DNA from: Arthrobacter sp. M2012083
GTDB lineage: Bacteria > Actinomycetota > Actinomycetes > Actinomycetales > Micrococcaceae
Length of the DNA stretch: 64,000 nt
Assembly: GCF_000281065.1 (NCBI RefSeq)
Contig: NZ_AKKK01000067.1
Location: 50,478 to 114,477 of the forward strand
Direction: 5' to 3'
Positions 26,264-34,507 of the stretch are shown piece by piece. The stretch's first letter is position 1. Each line of letters starts with the position of its first letter. A program made the position numbers and the translations under genes. The notes below the pieces were generated by a model that was given only the letters and a program-made list of their open reading frames with translations, made no database searches and was not told the DNA's origin.

Positions 26264-27130
26264 ATGCGTGGAATTATTCTGGCCGGTGGAACAGGATCCC
26301 GGCTCCATCCCATTACGCTCGGAATCAGCAAGCAGTTAGTACCCGTCTTCGACAAGCCAATGATTTACTATCCACTCTGCACCTTGATGCTTGCCGGCAT
26401 CCGCGACATCCTCATCATCACGACACCCACGGACGGCCCTCAATTCGAAAACCTGTTGGGCAACGGTTCCCAATTCGGCATTAATTTGAGCTATGCCCGG
26501 CAGCCGACGCCGGACGGGCTTGCGCAGGCATTCGTCCTGGGGGAGCAGCATATCGGCAGCGGCAAAGTTGCGCTGATCCTGGGTGACAACATTTTCAACG
26601 GCCCCGGCATGGGCAACCAGCTACGGCACTATGCCGATGTGGACGGCGGAGCCATCTTCGGATACTGGGTCAAAGACCCGTCCGCCTACGGCGTGGTGGA
26701 GTTCGACGACCAAGGCATGGCAGTTTCCATCGAAGAAAAGCCCGCAGTCCCCAAAAGCAACTATGCAGTTCCTGGGCTCTATTTCTATGACAACAACGTG
26801 GTTGCCATGGCCAAGGACCTGCAACCATCGCCGCGGGGGGAACTGGAGATCACGGATATCAACAGAAAATACATGGAGCTTGGCCGGCTGCATGTACAGA
26901 AGTTTCCGCGGGGGACCGCCTGGCTGGACACCGGTACCTTCAGCGACCTGAATGACGCCTCCAACTATGTACGTACCACGGAAAACCGGCAGGGTTTGAA
27001 GATAGGTGCTCCAGAGGAGGTGGCTTGGCGAATGGGCTACCTGACGGACGACGAGCTCCGACAACAGGCTGCCAAGCTCGCCAAGAGCGGCTACGGCAGT
27101 TACCTTTTGGACATTCTGGACCGCCAATAA
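26264..27130 (+). CDS. rmlA: Glucose-1-phosphate thymidylyltransferase
   Basis: Enzyme of 288 residues making dTDP-glucose, the first step of dTDP-L-rhamnose synthesis. The N-terminus carries the nucleotidyltransferase signature ILAGGTGSRLHPITLG, followed by PVFDKPMIYYPL. LGDNIFNGPGMG carries the metal-binding Asp, and IEEKPAVPKSNYAVPGLYFYD and AWLDTGTF complete the RmlA pattern. It is divergent from rmlB and convergent with an aldo/keto reductase, their stops only six bases apart. With rmlB and the RmlC-RmlD fusion the pathway is complete. Confidence 0.96.
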   Translation: MRGIILAGGTGSRLHPITLGISKQLVPVFDKPMIYYPLCTLMLAGIRDILIITTPTDGPQFENLLGNGSQFGINLSYARQPTPDGLAQAFVLGEQHIGSGKVALILGDNIFNGPGMGNQLRHYADVDGGAIFGYWVKDPSAYGVVEFDDQGMAVSIEEKPAVPKSNYAVPGLYFYDNNVVAMAKDLQPSPRGELEITDINRKYMELGRLHVQKFPRGTAWLDTGTFSDLNDASNYVRTTENRQGLKIGAPEEVAWRMGYLTDDELRQQAAKLAKSGYGSYLLDILDRQ

Positions 27131-27136
27131 GCCCAA

Positions 27137-28069
27137 CTAAGCTGCTGAAACATCCTCGAGAGCGCGCGCAATCTCAGCCGGCAGCGCCGTCAATTGAGCA
27201 TCCAGTAGTTCTTTGAGTTGAACGGCGTTCCTGGGGCCAACAATTGCCGTCGCCACGCCCGGCCGGGAGAGCAACCAACTGAGGGACACGTCCATCGGTG
27301 TGCGGCCCAGTCCGCGGGCTGCCATGGCCACGGCCTCCACTACCCGGGATGGCCGCGAGTCGAGATAGGGCTCGACGTAACCGGCCAAGCGGCTCTGTGC
27401 TGCACGGGAATCGGCAGGAATCTGGCCACGGTATTTACCACTGAGTACTCCTCGACCCATAGGTGCCCACGCCACGAGCCCCAGTCCGGCGTCTTCCACA
27501 GCTGGAATGAGTTCTTCCTCGGCTTTGCGCTGAACCAGGGAGTATTCGGACTGGTTGGCCACGAGGGTGAAGCCGGCCACGGCGGCTGCCTTGGCGGTCT
27601 GCCAGCCGTTGTAATTGGAGATACCCACGTAGCGGGCACGTCCGCTCCGCTGGGCAAGGTCCAAAGCCGAAAGAGTCTCGTCCAAGGGCACATTCGGATC
27701 CCACTCGTGGGCGAACCAGATGTCAATGTAGTCGGTGCCGAGCCTGGCCAGGCTGGCATCAAGCGCTGAAAGCATCGCGCCCCGGGAAGCGTTGATGCTG
27801 CGCCTGGAGTCCGAGGACGACACGCCGGCTTTAGTGGAAATCACAATCTCGGAACGGGCCACGACGTCGCCCAGCATGGATCCCAGCATGGCTTCTGCCC
27901 GGCCTTGCGCATAGGACGCTGCCGTGTCCACAACAGTGCCGCCGGCGGCAACGAATTCGTGGAGCAGTTCAGCCGCGTCCTGCTCGTCGGTTTCCTGGGC
28001 CCAGGACATGGTGCCAAGCGATAAAGAGGACACGCGGAACCCACTGTTTCCGACATAACGCTGCTGCAT
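27137..28069 (-). CDS. Aldo/keto reductase
   Basis: NADPH-dependent (beta/alpha)8 oxidoreductase of 310 residues, cytoplasmic. The catalytic tetrad is recognisable: Asp and Tyr in VVDTAASYAQGRAE (about residues 48-55), Lys in VISTKAGV, and His in DIWFAHEWD. LLSRPGVATAIVGPRN near the C-terminus contributes to cofactor binding. It is convergent with rmlA and divergent from uppP. It could reduce a sugar or a xenobiotic aldehyde; nothing in the sequence ties it to the polysaccharide pathway. Confidence 0.88.
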   Translation of the reverse strand: MQQRYVGNSGFRVSSLSLGTMSWAQETDEQDAAELLHEFVAAGGTVVDTAASYAQGRAEAMLGSMLGDVVARSEIVISTKAGVSSSDSRRSINASRGAMLSALDASLARLGTDYIDIWFAHEWDPNVPLDETLSALDLAQRSGRARYVGISNYNGWQTAKAAAVAGFTLVANQSEYSLVQRKAEEELIPAVEDAGLGLVAWAPMGRGVLSGKYRGQIPADSRAAQSRLAGYVEPYLDSRPSRVVEAVAMAARGLGRTPMDVSLSWLLSRPGVATAIVGPRNAVQLKELLDAQLTALPAEIARALEDVSAA

Positions 28070-28121
28070 AGCAGTTAGCTTACGGGGAGTTTGCCGACTT
28101 CATGACGTAGGGTCTATTCAC

Positions 28122-28955
28122 GTGAACTGGATAGAAGCAGCCTTGCTGGGCCTGGTGCAGGGCCTCACCGAATTCCTCCCGATTTCCTCGAGCGCACACC
28201 TGCGCATTGTCGGCTCGTTCCTTCCGAATGCCGCAGATCCGGGTGCAGCCTTCACGGCCATTACGCAGTTGGGAACTGAAACCGCCGTGATCGTCTACTT
28301 CTGGCGGGACATCGTCCGGATCGTCGGGGCCTGGTTCGGTTCCCTCACGGGCAAAGTAGAGCGCAACAATCCGGATGCCCGCATGGGTTGGCTGGTCATC
28401 CTGGGCAGCTTGCCCATCATCGTCCTGGGCCTGCTGTTCCAGGACCAGATTGAGTCCGTGTTACGCAGTATGTGGATCGTTGCCACCATGCTGATCGTCT
28501 TCGGCATGATTCTCGCTGTTGCCGATGCCATCGGCCGGCAAGAGAGGGACCTCACGCAGCTGAGCTATAAGCACGGCATCCTCTATGGCTTCGCGCAGGC
28601 GATGGCGTTGATTCCAGGCGTTTCCCGCTCCGGCGGCACCATCACAGCCGGCCTCCTCATGGGCTATACCCGTGAAGCAGCTGCCCGGTACTCCTTCCTC
28701 CTGGCCATACCCGCGGTGTTCGGCAGTGGCCTTTACCAGCTTTATAAGACGGTGACGAACGAGGGCCTGGCTGGCCCCTACGGTCTCCCGGAGACTGCGT
28801 TGGCCACAGTGATCGCTTTTGTGGTGGGATACATCATCATTGGCTGGTTCCTGAAGTTTGTCTCCACCCGCAGTTACAGGCTCTTTGTTTGGTACCGCAT
28901 CCTCCTGGGCCTGGCCTTGTATGTCCTGCTCGGTTTCAATGTCATCAGTGCCTAG
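28122..28955 (+). CDS. uppP: Undecaprenyl-diphosphate phosphatase (BacA/UppP family)
   Basis: Integral membrane phosphatase of 277 residues that recycles the undecaprenyl carrier used for peptidoglycan and exported polysaccharides. It shows the family's two conserved motifs, ALLGLVQGLTEFLPISSSAH at the N-terminus with the Glu and Ser residues, and ALIPGVSRSGGTITAGLLMG near residue 165 with the catalytic Arg and Ser. About seven hydrophobic helices are evident. The start is GTG 28122. It lies 15 bases before mshC and shortly after the polysaccharide cluster, whose lipid carrier it would regenerate; the family is also known for bacitracin resistance. Confidence 0.95.
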   Translation: MNWIEAALLGLVQGLTEFLPISSSAHLRIVGSFLPNAADPGAAFTAITQLGTETAVIVYFWRDIVRIVGAWFGSLTGKVERNNPDARMGWLVILGSLPIIVLGLLFQDQIESVLRSMWIVATMLIVFGMILAVADAIGRQERDLTQLSYKHGILYGFAQAMALIPGVSRSGGTITAGLLMGYTREAAARYSFLLAIPAVFGSGLYQLYKTVTNEGLAGPYGLPETALATVIAFVVGYIIIGWFLKFVSTRSYRLFVWYRILLGLALYVLLGFNVISA

Positions 28956-28970
28956 CACTAAGGTTGAGTC

Positions 28971-30248
28971 GTGAAATCGTGGACCTCCCGCCCTGTTCCT
29001 GAGCTGCCCGGCAGCATGCCGCAACTACGGCTGTACGACACAGCCCTCGGCCGTGTGGTGGACGTCGAAAGACAGCCGGAACAGTCAATGTACGTCTGTG
29101 GCATCACGCCGTATGACGCCACCCACATGGGACACGCAGCCAGTTATGTGGCATTCGACCTCCTGAACCGTGCCTGGCGTGATGCCGGCATCCGGGTGTC
29201 CTACGTCCAGAACGTCACGGACATCGATGATCCCCTCCTGGAGCGCGCCACGGCAACAGGCGTGGACTGGCGTGACTTGGCCCAGAGCCAGATCGACCTG
29301 TTCCAGACGGACATGGATGCCCTGAATGTCCTCGCACCGAACCACTACATCGGCGCAGTCGAGGCGATTCCGGACATCGTGCCCGCCATCGAGCAGCTCA
29401 TTGCCGACGGCGTCGCTTACCGCGTTGCCGGTTCCGGCGGAGAACCCGACGGCGATGTCTACTACGACGTCGAAACGGCGGGCAAGCGTTCGGACGCCAC
29501 AGACGCCTGGACACTGGGTGACGTTTCCGGGCTCGGCGAAAAGGAAATGCTGGAGCTCTTCGCAGAGCGCGGTGGCGACCCAGCCAGGGCGGGTAAGCGC
29601 CATGCCCTCGATCCCTTGCTCTGGCGCGTTGCGCGGGACGGCGAGCCGAGCTGGCCCGGAGCTACCTTGGGCGACGGCCGGCCAGGTTGGCACATCGAAT
29701 GTACGGTGATCGCTCAAAAGTACCTTCCCGCCCCCTTCACTGTTCAGGGCGGCGGCTCGGATCTGGTGTTCCCGCACCATGAAATGGGTGCGGGTCATGC
29801 CTACTCCTTGTCCGGCGTTCCGCTGGCGCGCCACTATTCACACGCCGGCATGGTGGGGTTGGACGGGGAGAAGATGAGCAAGTCCAAGGGCAACCTGGTT
29901 CTTGTTTCAAAGCTGCGCGCTGCAGGGGAGGAGCCGGCGGCCATCCGCCTCGCCATCCTTGCCCACCACTACCGCTCGGACTGGTCCTGGACCGAGGCAG
30001 AGTTTGCCGAAGCCAAGCACCGGCTCTCACAGTGGCGTGCCGCCCTGGATCATGCACCGGCGGGATCCGCTGCAGCACTGATATCTGCCATGCGCGATGA
30101 ACTTGCCAACGACCTTAACGCTCCGGGCGCGATCGCCGCCGTCGACTCCTGGGCGGAGGAAGCGATTCGCACTGGCGCTGACAAGTCAGCGCAGGATACT
30201 GCCCTGGTTACCGACGCCATTGATGCTTTGCTCGGGGTTGAGCTCTAA
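28971..30248 (+). CDS. mshC: Cysteine:1D-myo-inosityl 2-amino-2-deoxy-alpha-D-glucopyranoside ligase
   Basis: ATP-dependent ligase of 425 residues that joins cysteine to GlcN-Ins in mycothiol synthesis, an actinobacterial thiol pathway. It is a truncated cysteinyl-tRNA synthetase relative: VCGITPYDATHMGHAASYV carries the zinc-binding Cys and the HIGH-type motif, WHIECTVIAQK and HHEMGAGHAYS lie in the core, and KMSKSKGNLV is the KMSKS loop; the tRNA-binding C-terminal domain is missing. GTG 28971 is 15 bases after uppP. A long terminator hairpin follows. Confidence 0.95.
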   Translation: MKSWTSRPVPELPGSMPQLRLYDTALGRVVDVERQPEQSMYVCGITPYDATHMGHAASYVAFDLLNRAWRDAGIRVSYVQNVTDIDDPLLERATATGVDWRDLAQSQIDLFQTDMDALNVLAPNHYIGAVEAIPDIVPAIEQLIADGVAYRVAGSGGEPDGDVYYDVETAGKRSDATDAWTLGDVSGLGEKEMLELFAERGGDPARAGKRHALDPLLWRVARDGEPSWPGATLGDGRPGWHIECTVIAQKYLPAPFTVQGGGSDLVFPHHEMGAGHAYSLSGVPLARHYSHAGMVGLDGEKMSKSKGNLVLVSKLRAAGEEPAAIRLAILAHHYRSDWSWTEAEFAEAKHRLSQWRAALDHAPAGSAAALISAMRDELANDLNAPGAIAAVDSWAEEAIRTGADKSAQDTALVTDAIDALLGVEL

Positions 30249-30266
30249 GCTACCGGGAAAACAAGC

Positions 30267-30295
30267 AACGGCCCTGACATCGCGTCAGGGCCGTT
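30267..30295. terminator. Bidirectional terminator between mshC and the PAC2 gene
   Basis: A perfect 12-base stem AACGGCCCTGAC/GTCAGGGCCGTT with loop ATCGC lies between two convergent genes and is followed on the + strand by GTTGGTTTT. Confidence 0.88.
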
Positions 30296-30312
30296 GTTGG
30301 TTTTCCGGTCCC

Positions 30313-31218
30313 TTAGGGACGCTCCTTACCGCGTCGCTTCAAATACCGCTCGAACTCGCGGGCAATGGACTCACCGGACGCTTCCGGAAGATCAGCGGTG
30401 TCCTTCGCTTCCTCCAGTTGCCGCACATAAGCGGCAATCTCAGGGTCTTCCGTGGCGAGCTCGTCCACTCCACGCTCCCAGGCCTCCGATTCTTCAGCCA
30501 ATGCATGGCTGTCCAAGGGAACCTGCAGCAGATCCTCGATCCTGTGCAGGATCGCGAGCTGCGCCTTGGGCGAGGGCGGCTGGGCAACGTAATGCGGAAC
30601 TGCTGCCCACAGGGAGACAGTGGGCAGCCCTGCCAGCATCGCGAACTCTGCGAGCACACCCACGATGCCCACCGGCCCCTCGTATTGGGAGGCCTCCAGG
30701 TTGAGGCGCTCCCGCAGGGAACTGTCCTCGGTGGTAGTGCTCACCGGAATTGGACGGCTGTGGGGAACATCGGCAAGCAGCGCGCCCACCAAAATCACGG
30801 AATCCACCTTCAGCGCTTCGGCGTGGACCAGTAATTCGGTGGTGTAGGCGCGCCAGCGGTATGAAGGTTCGGTACCGAGCACAAGGACCACGTCAACGTT
30901 GCTGTCGGGAACTTCAGCCTTGTAAATCCGAGTCGACGGCCATTTCACCTTTCGGGCGCCTGAGGACGTGCGACGCACCGTGGGCCGCGTGAACTGGAAG
31001 TCGTAGTACTCCTCGGCGTCCACGGTGGCGACCTTCTTGCCGTCCCAGAGCTTGTTCAAATAGTGCAGCGCATCGCTAGCGGCCTCACCTGCGTCATTCC
31101 AGCCCTCAAACGCGGCGAGCATTACGGTGACACGCTGGCCGTCCGCGGGTTCCTTGAGGAAACGCTCGGGCTCCGCGGTGATGTCCTGTCCTTCGGGGGT
31201 CCCGTCCACACTGTTCAT
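30313..31218 (-). CDS. PAC2 family protein
   Basis: Cytoplasmic protein of 301 residues of the PAC2 (proteasome assembly chaperone 2-like) family found throughout actinobacteria. It begins its fold with VTVMLAAFEGWNDAGEAAS, has the GTEPSYRWRAY strand-turn and a long charged helical C-terminus. A direct role in proteasome assembly has not, to my knowledge, been shown for the bacterial members, although the Pup-proteasome genes start only 2-3 kb away. It is convergent with mshC and divergent from the HAD gene. Confidence 0.87.
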   Translation of the reverse strand: MNSVDGTPEGQDITAEPERFLKEPADGQRVTVMLAAFEGWNDAGEAASDALHYLNKLWDGKKVATVDAEEYYDFQFTRPTVRRTSSGARKVKWPSTRIYKAEVPDSNVDVVLVLGTEPSYRWRAYTTELLVHAEALKVDSVILVGALLADVPHSRPIPVSTTTEDSSLRERLNLEASQYEGPVGIVGVLAEFAMLAGLPTVSLWAAVPHYVAQPPSPKAQLAILHRIEDLLQVPLDSHALAEESEAWERGVDELATEDPEIAAYVRQLEEAKDTADLPEASGESIAREFERYLKRRGKERP

Positions 31219-31341
31219 CCACTCACCCTACGTCCAAGACCCTCGTGGATGCATGGCATTTCGCACCGAAGCGTGTCCGGGATTCGCCCAGAGCGCAACG
31301 GACGAACAGCCGCCCGCCAGGTTCCACGTAGACTGGAAACC

Positions 31342-32061
31342 ATGCATTCGTTACCCAGCCAGCCCCTCCTCAAAGCCGTGCTCTGGGATATGGATGGCAC
31401 ACTCGTGGACACGGAACCCTACTGGATCGCTGCGGAGCGCGCGCTGGTGGAATCCCACGGCGGCACATGGTCCCACCAGCAGGCCATGCAATTGGTGGGA
31501 CAGTCCCTGCTTCACTCGGCAGCCGTTCTGCAGGCCGCAGGCGTCAGGCTCGAAGCCCGTGACATCGTGGACACGCTGAGCGCACAAGTCATCGAGCAGG
31601 TCCGCGAAGAAGTCCCATGGCGGCCCGGCGCACGCGAACTGCTGCATGAACTCCACTTGGCGGGCATCCGCTGTGCCCTGGTGACAATGTCGGAGGGCCC
31701 TTTGGCCGGCGTCGTGGTGGAAAGCCTTCCCGAGCCCTACTTCGAATTCATGGTGACAGGCGACACCGTCACCAACGGCAAGCCGCACCCTGAGGCCTAC
31801 CTCACCGCCGTAGAACGGCTCAGGTTGGAAGACCCGTCCGTCACCATTGACCACTGTGTCGCCTTGGAGGATTCCATTCCAGGTGCCACAGCCGCCATCG
31901 CATCGGGTGTGGTCACGGTAGGAATTCCCCATCAGGTTCCCCTCCCGGAAGACCCCCGGATGATCATGTGGCCCACGTTGGTGGGCCGTACCGCGCCCGA
32001 TCTACAGCAGCTCGTGGCTGACCGTTTCGCCGCAGCGAACCTGCTTGAAGGGGCTAACTAG
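31342..32061 (+). CDS. HAD-superfamily phosphatase (beta-phosphoglucomutase-like)
   Basis: Hydrolase of 239 residues, HAD subfamily I with a helical cap. Motif I is VLWDMDGTLVDTEPYW with both catalytic Asp residues, motif II is the Thr in LVTMSEG, motif III the Lys in NGKPHPEAYL, and motif IV ALEDSIPG. ATG 31342 is chosen just before the motif I strand; the frame stays open far upstream without a ribosome site. It ends exactly where the next gene starts. The substrate is unknown; sugar phosphates or pseudouridine-type phosphates are typical. Confidence 0.87.
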   Translation: MHSLPSQPLLKAVLWDMDGTLVDTEPYWIAAERALVESHGGTWSHQQAMQLVGQSLLHSAAVLQAAGVRLEARDIVDTLSAQVIEQVREEVPWRPGARELLHELHLAGIRCALVTMSEGPLAGVVVESLPEPYFEFMVTGDTVTNGKPHPEAYLTAVERLRLEDPSVTIDHCVALEDSIPGATAAIASGVVTVGIPHQVPLPEDPRMIMWPTLVGRTAPDLQQLVADRFAAANLLEGAN

Positions 32062-33228
32062 GTGAGCAGCCCCTCCACACAGCATCACTCGCAAACCAAG
32101 AAGAGGGACGGCATCCCACTCGGACGAATCGCCGGCATTCCCGTCTATTTGGCGTACTCGTGGTTTGTCATAGCGGCCTTCACGGTGTTCGTTTACGGGC
32201 CGGTATTGATGGACTACATGCCCTATCTGAATAACTGGGCATACCTTGTGGCGCTGTGTATTGCCCTGTTGCTTGCCATTTCCGTCCTGATCCATGAACT
32301 CGCACATGCGCTCAGCGCAAAAGCCTTCAAATGGCCAACCGAGAAGATCGTGCTGAACCTTTGGGGTGGACACACTCAATTCGAGAACTTCACGGCTTCG
32401 CCGGGGAAGTCCGTCATCGTTGCCCTGGCTGGGCCTGTTTCCAACTTCGTCGTCGCCGCGGTCATGTGGGCAATAATGTCCGCCGATTTGCTCAGCGGAG
32501 TGTCGGCCACCCTGGGCGACATCCTGATGAGGGCGAACCTCCTCATCGGTATTTTCAACATACTTCCCGGAATGCCACTGGATGGCGGACGTTTGGTGGA
32601 GTCAGCCGTGTGGAAAGCCACCGGCAGCCAGGATAAAGGCACCATTGCCGCAGGATGGTCCGGCCGCATCATCGTTGTGGTGCTGGTCATTTGGTTTATT
32701 GGCCTTCCCTTGATCAGCGGCGCTTGGCCGGACCTCACCTTTATTGTGATCACCGTGCTGGTATGCGGTTTCCTCTGGATGGGCGCCTCGAGCTCCATCC
32801 ATCACGCGAGGCTCCGCAGTCGTCTGTACTTGGTAAGCGCCGCCGGGTTGGCAGAGCCCGCAGTGGGCGTGCCGAACTCGGCCTCAGTGGCAGACGTCCT
32901 GGATATTTCGCCGGCCGGAAGTCCCGCCGTCGTGATTTGCGGTCCTGACGGCAAACCGCAGGGAGTCGTGGATTTCGGCGCAACGCTCGCCGTGCCAGCC
33001 GCAGCTGCCACGACGACGCCGGTCACCGCAGTGTCGCATGCCCTGGCCGCCGGGGCGTACGTCCCCGAATGGTCCAAGGGACAGGAATTGATCCAGTACT
33101 TGGCTCGCTTGGAGGGCGGCGAATACGCTGTGGTTGACCACAACGGCATCGTCACCGGCCTGCTGCGCCAGCAGGCCGTAGTGACGGCCATAACAGGTAA
33201 GGAAGCACGCAAGAGCGGGCGCGCCTGA
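32062..33228 (+). CDS. Site-2 protease-like M50 metalloprotease
   Basis: Membrane metalloprotease of 388 residues with about six hydrophobic helices. The zinc site HELAH lies near residue 79 in ISVLIHELAHALSAKAF, and the second ligand is in GMPLDGGRLVESAVW near residue 173, the classical LDG motif. A soluble C-terminal part (about 255-388) looks like a paired CBS-type module. The start is GTG 32062, immediately after the HAD stop. Related enzymes cleave anti-sigma factors or other membrane proteins; the target here is unknown. Confidence 0.88.
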   Translation: MSSPSTQHHSQTKKRDGIPLGRIAGIPVYLAYSWFVIAAFTVFVYGPVLMDYMPYLNNWAYLVALCIALLLAISVLIHELAHALSAKAFKWPTEKIVLNLWGGHTQFENFTASPGKSVIVALAGPVSNFVVAAVMWAIMSADLLSGVSATLGDILMRANLLIGIFNILPGMPLDGGRLVESAVWKATGSQDKGTIAAGWSGRIIVVVLVIWFIGLPLISGAWPDLTFIVITVLVCGFLWMGASSSIHHARLRSRLYLVSAAGLAEPAVGVPNSASVADVLDISPAGSPAVVICGPDGKPQGVVDFGATLAVPAAAATTTPVTAVSHALAAGAYVPEWSKGQELIQYLARLEGGEYAVVDHNGIVTGLLRQQAVVTAITGKEARKSGRA

Positions 33229-33345
33229 CTGCCTTGCCGGTAGAGTTACATGCCGGCGGTTATACGAACCAGACCCATTGATTTTTTGGCGCCCACCACC
33301 CGGTTACACACCGCGGCACAGCCGTACAGGAGCGAGGAACACCAC

Positions 33346-34410
33346 ATGAGCAGCGAAACCGCCGCCCCCGCAGCAACCACAGGCACTGACAAGCCCGGTA
33401 CCGGCTCAACAGTCCAGCCGACGGGCGCTGCACGACGCCGCGGGCCTTTCCGTGTGGGCGAGCGGGTCCAGCTCACGGACGAGCGTGGGCGCATGAACAC
33501 CATCACCTTGGAAGTGGGCGGCGCTTTCCATACGCACCGCGGCTTCTTGAACCACGATGAAATCATCGGCAAGGTCGATGGCTCGGTGGTTAGCAACAAC
33601 GTCGGACAGCAGTATCAGACGTTGCGGCCGTTGCTCTCTGACTTCGTTCTGTCCATGCCCCGTGGGGCCGCCGTGGTTTATCCCAAAGATGCCGGCCAGA
33701 TCGTCACCATGGCCGATATCTTCCCGGGCGCCCGTGTCGTGGAAGCCGGAGTGGGCTCCGGCGCACTCTCCATCTCCCTGCTGCGCGCAGTCGGCGACGG
33801 CGGATACCTCCACTCCTTCGAACGTCGCGAAGAGTTCGCGGACATCGCCCGGGGAAATGTTGAGACCATCTTCGGCGGACCGCACCCCGCGTGGCAGATC
33901 TCCCTGGGAGACTTCCAGGAAGAGGTAGTCAAGGCCGAGGCCCCGGGGTCCGTAGACCGGGTTGTGCTGGACATGCTTGCGCCCTGGGAGTGCTTGGACG
34001 CCGTTGCTACCGTCCTGGCTCCAGGCGGTGTATGGATCAACTACGTAGCAACTGTCACCCAGTTGTCCCGCACTGCCGAAGCCATCCGCGCTGACGGCCG
34101 CTTCACCGAGCCGGACGCCTGGGAATCGATGGTTCGTGGCTGGCACCTCGAAGGCCTTGCTGTCCGTCCGGACCACCGGATGGTCGCCCACACCGGATTC
34201 CTGCTGGTCACCCGCCGTCTTGCTGATGGCGTCACAGGAATTTCCGTGAAGCGCCGCCCTTCCAAGACTGAATTCAGCGAAGAGGACCTTAACGCCTGGA
34301 CCCCTGCTGCAGTAGGGGAGCGCTCCGTTTCGGACAAGAAACTGCGCCGTGCAGCCCGAGATGCTATCGCCGGGACCAACGTCCAGGATGACCCCTCAGT
34401 CACAAACTGA
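33346..34410 (+). CDS. trmI: tRNA (adenine(58)-N1)-methyltransferase TrmI
   Basis: SAM-dependent methyltransferase of 354 residues that methylates A58 in the tRNA T-loop. After a low-complexity N-terminus and a small beta domain (about 20-95) come GARVVEAGVGSGALSISLL, the SAM-binding motif, and VVLDMLAPWECLDAV with the catalytic Asp. ATG 33346 follows AGGAGCGAGGA; the frame is open 96 bases further up. In actinobacteria this gene commonly precedes the proteasome ATPase, as here. Confidence 0.92.
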   Translation: MSSETAAPAATTGTDKPGTGSTVQPTGAARRRGPFRVGERVQLTDERGRMNTITLEVGGAFHTHRGFLNHDEIIGKVDGSVVSNNVGQQYQTLRPLLSDFVLSMPRGAAVVYPKDAGQIVTMADIFPGARVVEAGVGSGALSISLLRAVGDGGYLHSFERREEFADIARGNVETIFGGPHPAWQISLGDFQEEVVKAEAPGSVDRVVLDMLAPWECLDAVATVLAPGGVWINYVATVTQLSRTAEAIRADGRFTEPDAWESMVRGWHLEGLAVRPDHRMVAHTGFLLVTRRLADGVTGISVKRRPSKTEFSEEDLNAWTPAAVGERSVSDKKLRRAARDAIAGTNVQDDPSVTN

Positions 34411-34507
34411 CAAAGGTCACAATAGGGTTCGCATTCCGGATGTCACCCAGCACCCTGAGCTTTTCGGGACTAAGGTCTTGTTAAGCGCAGGAAGGGGCTG
34501 ATGAATC

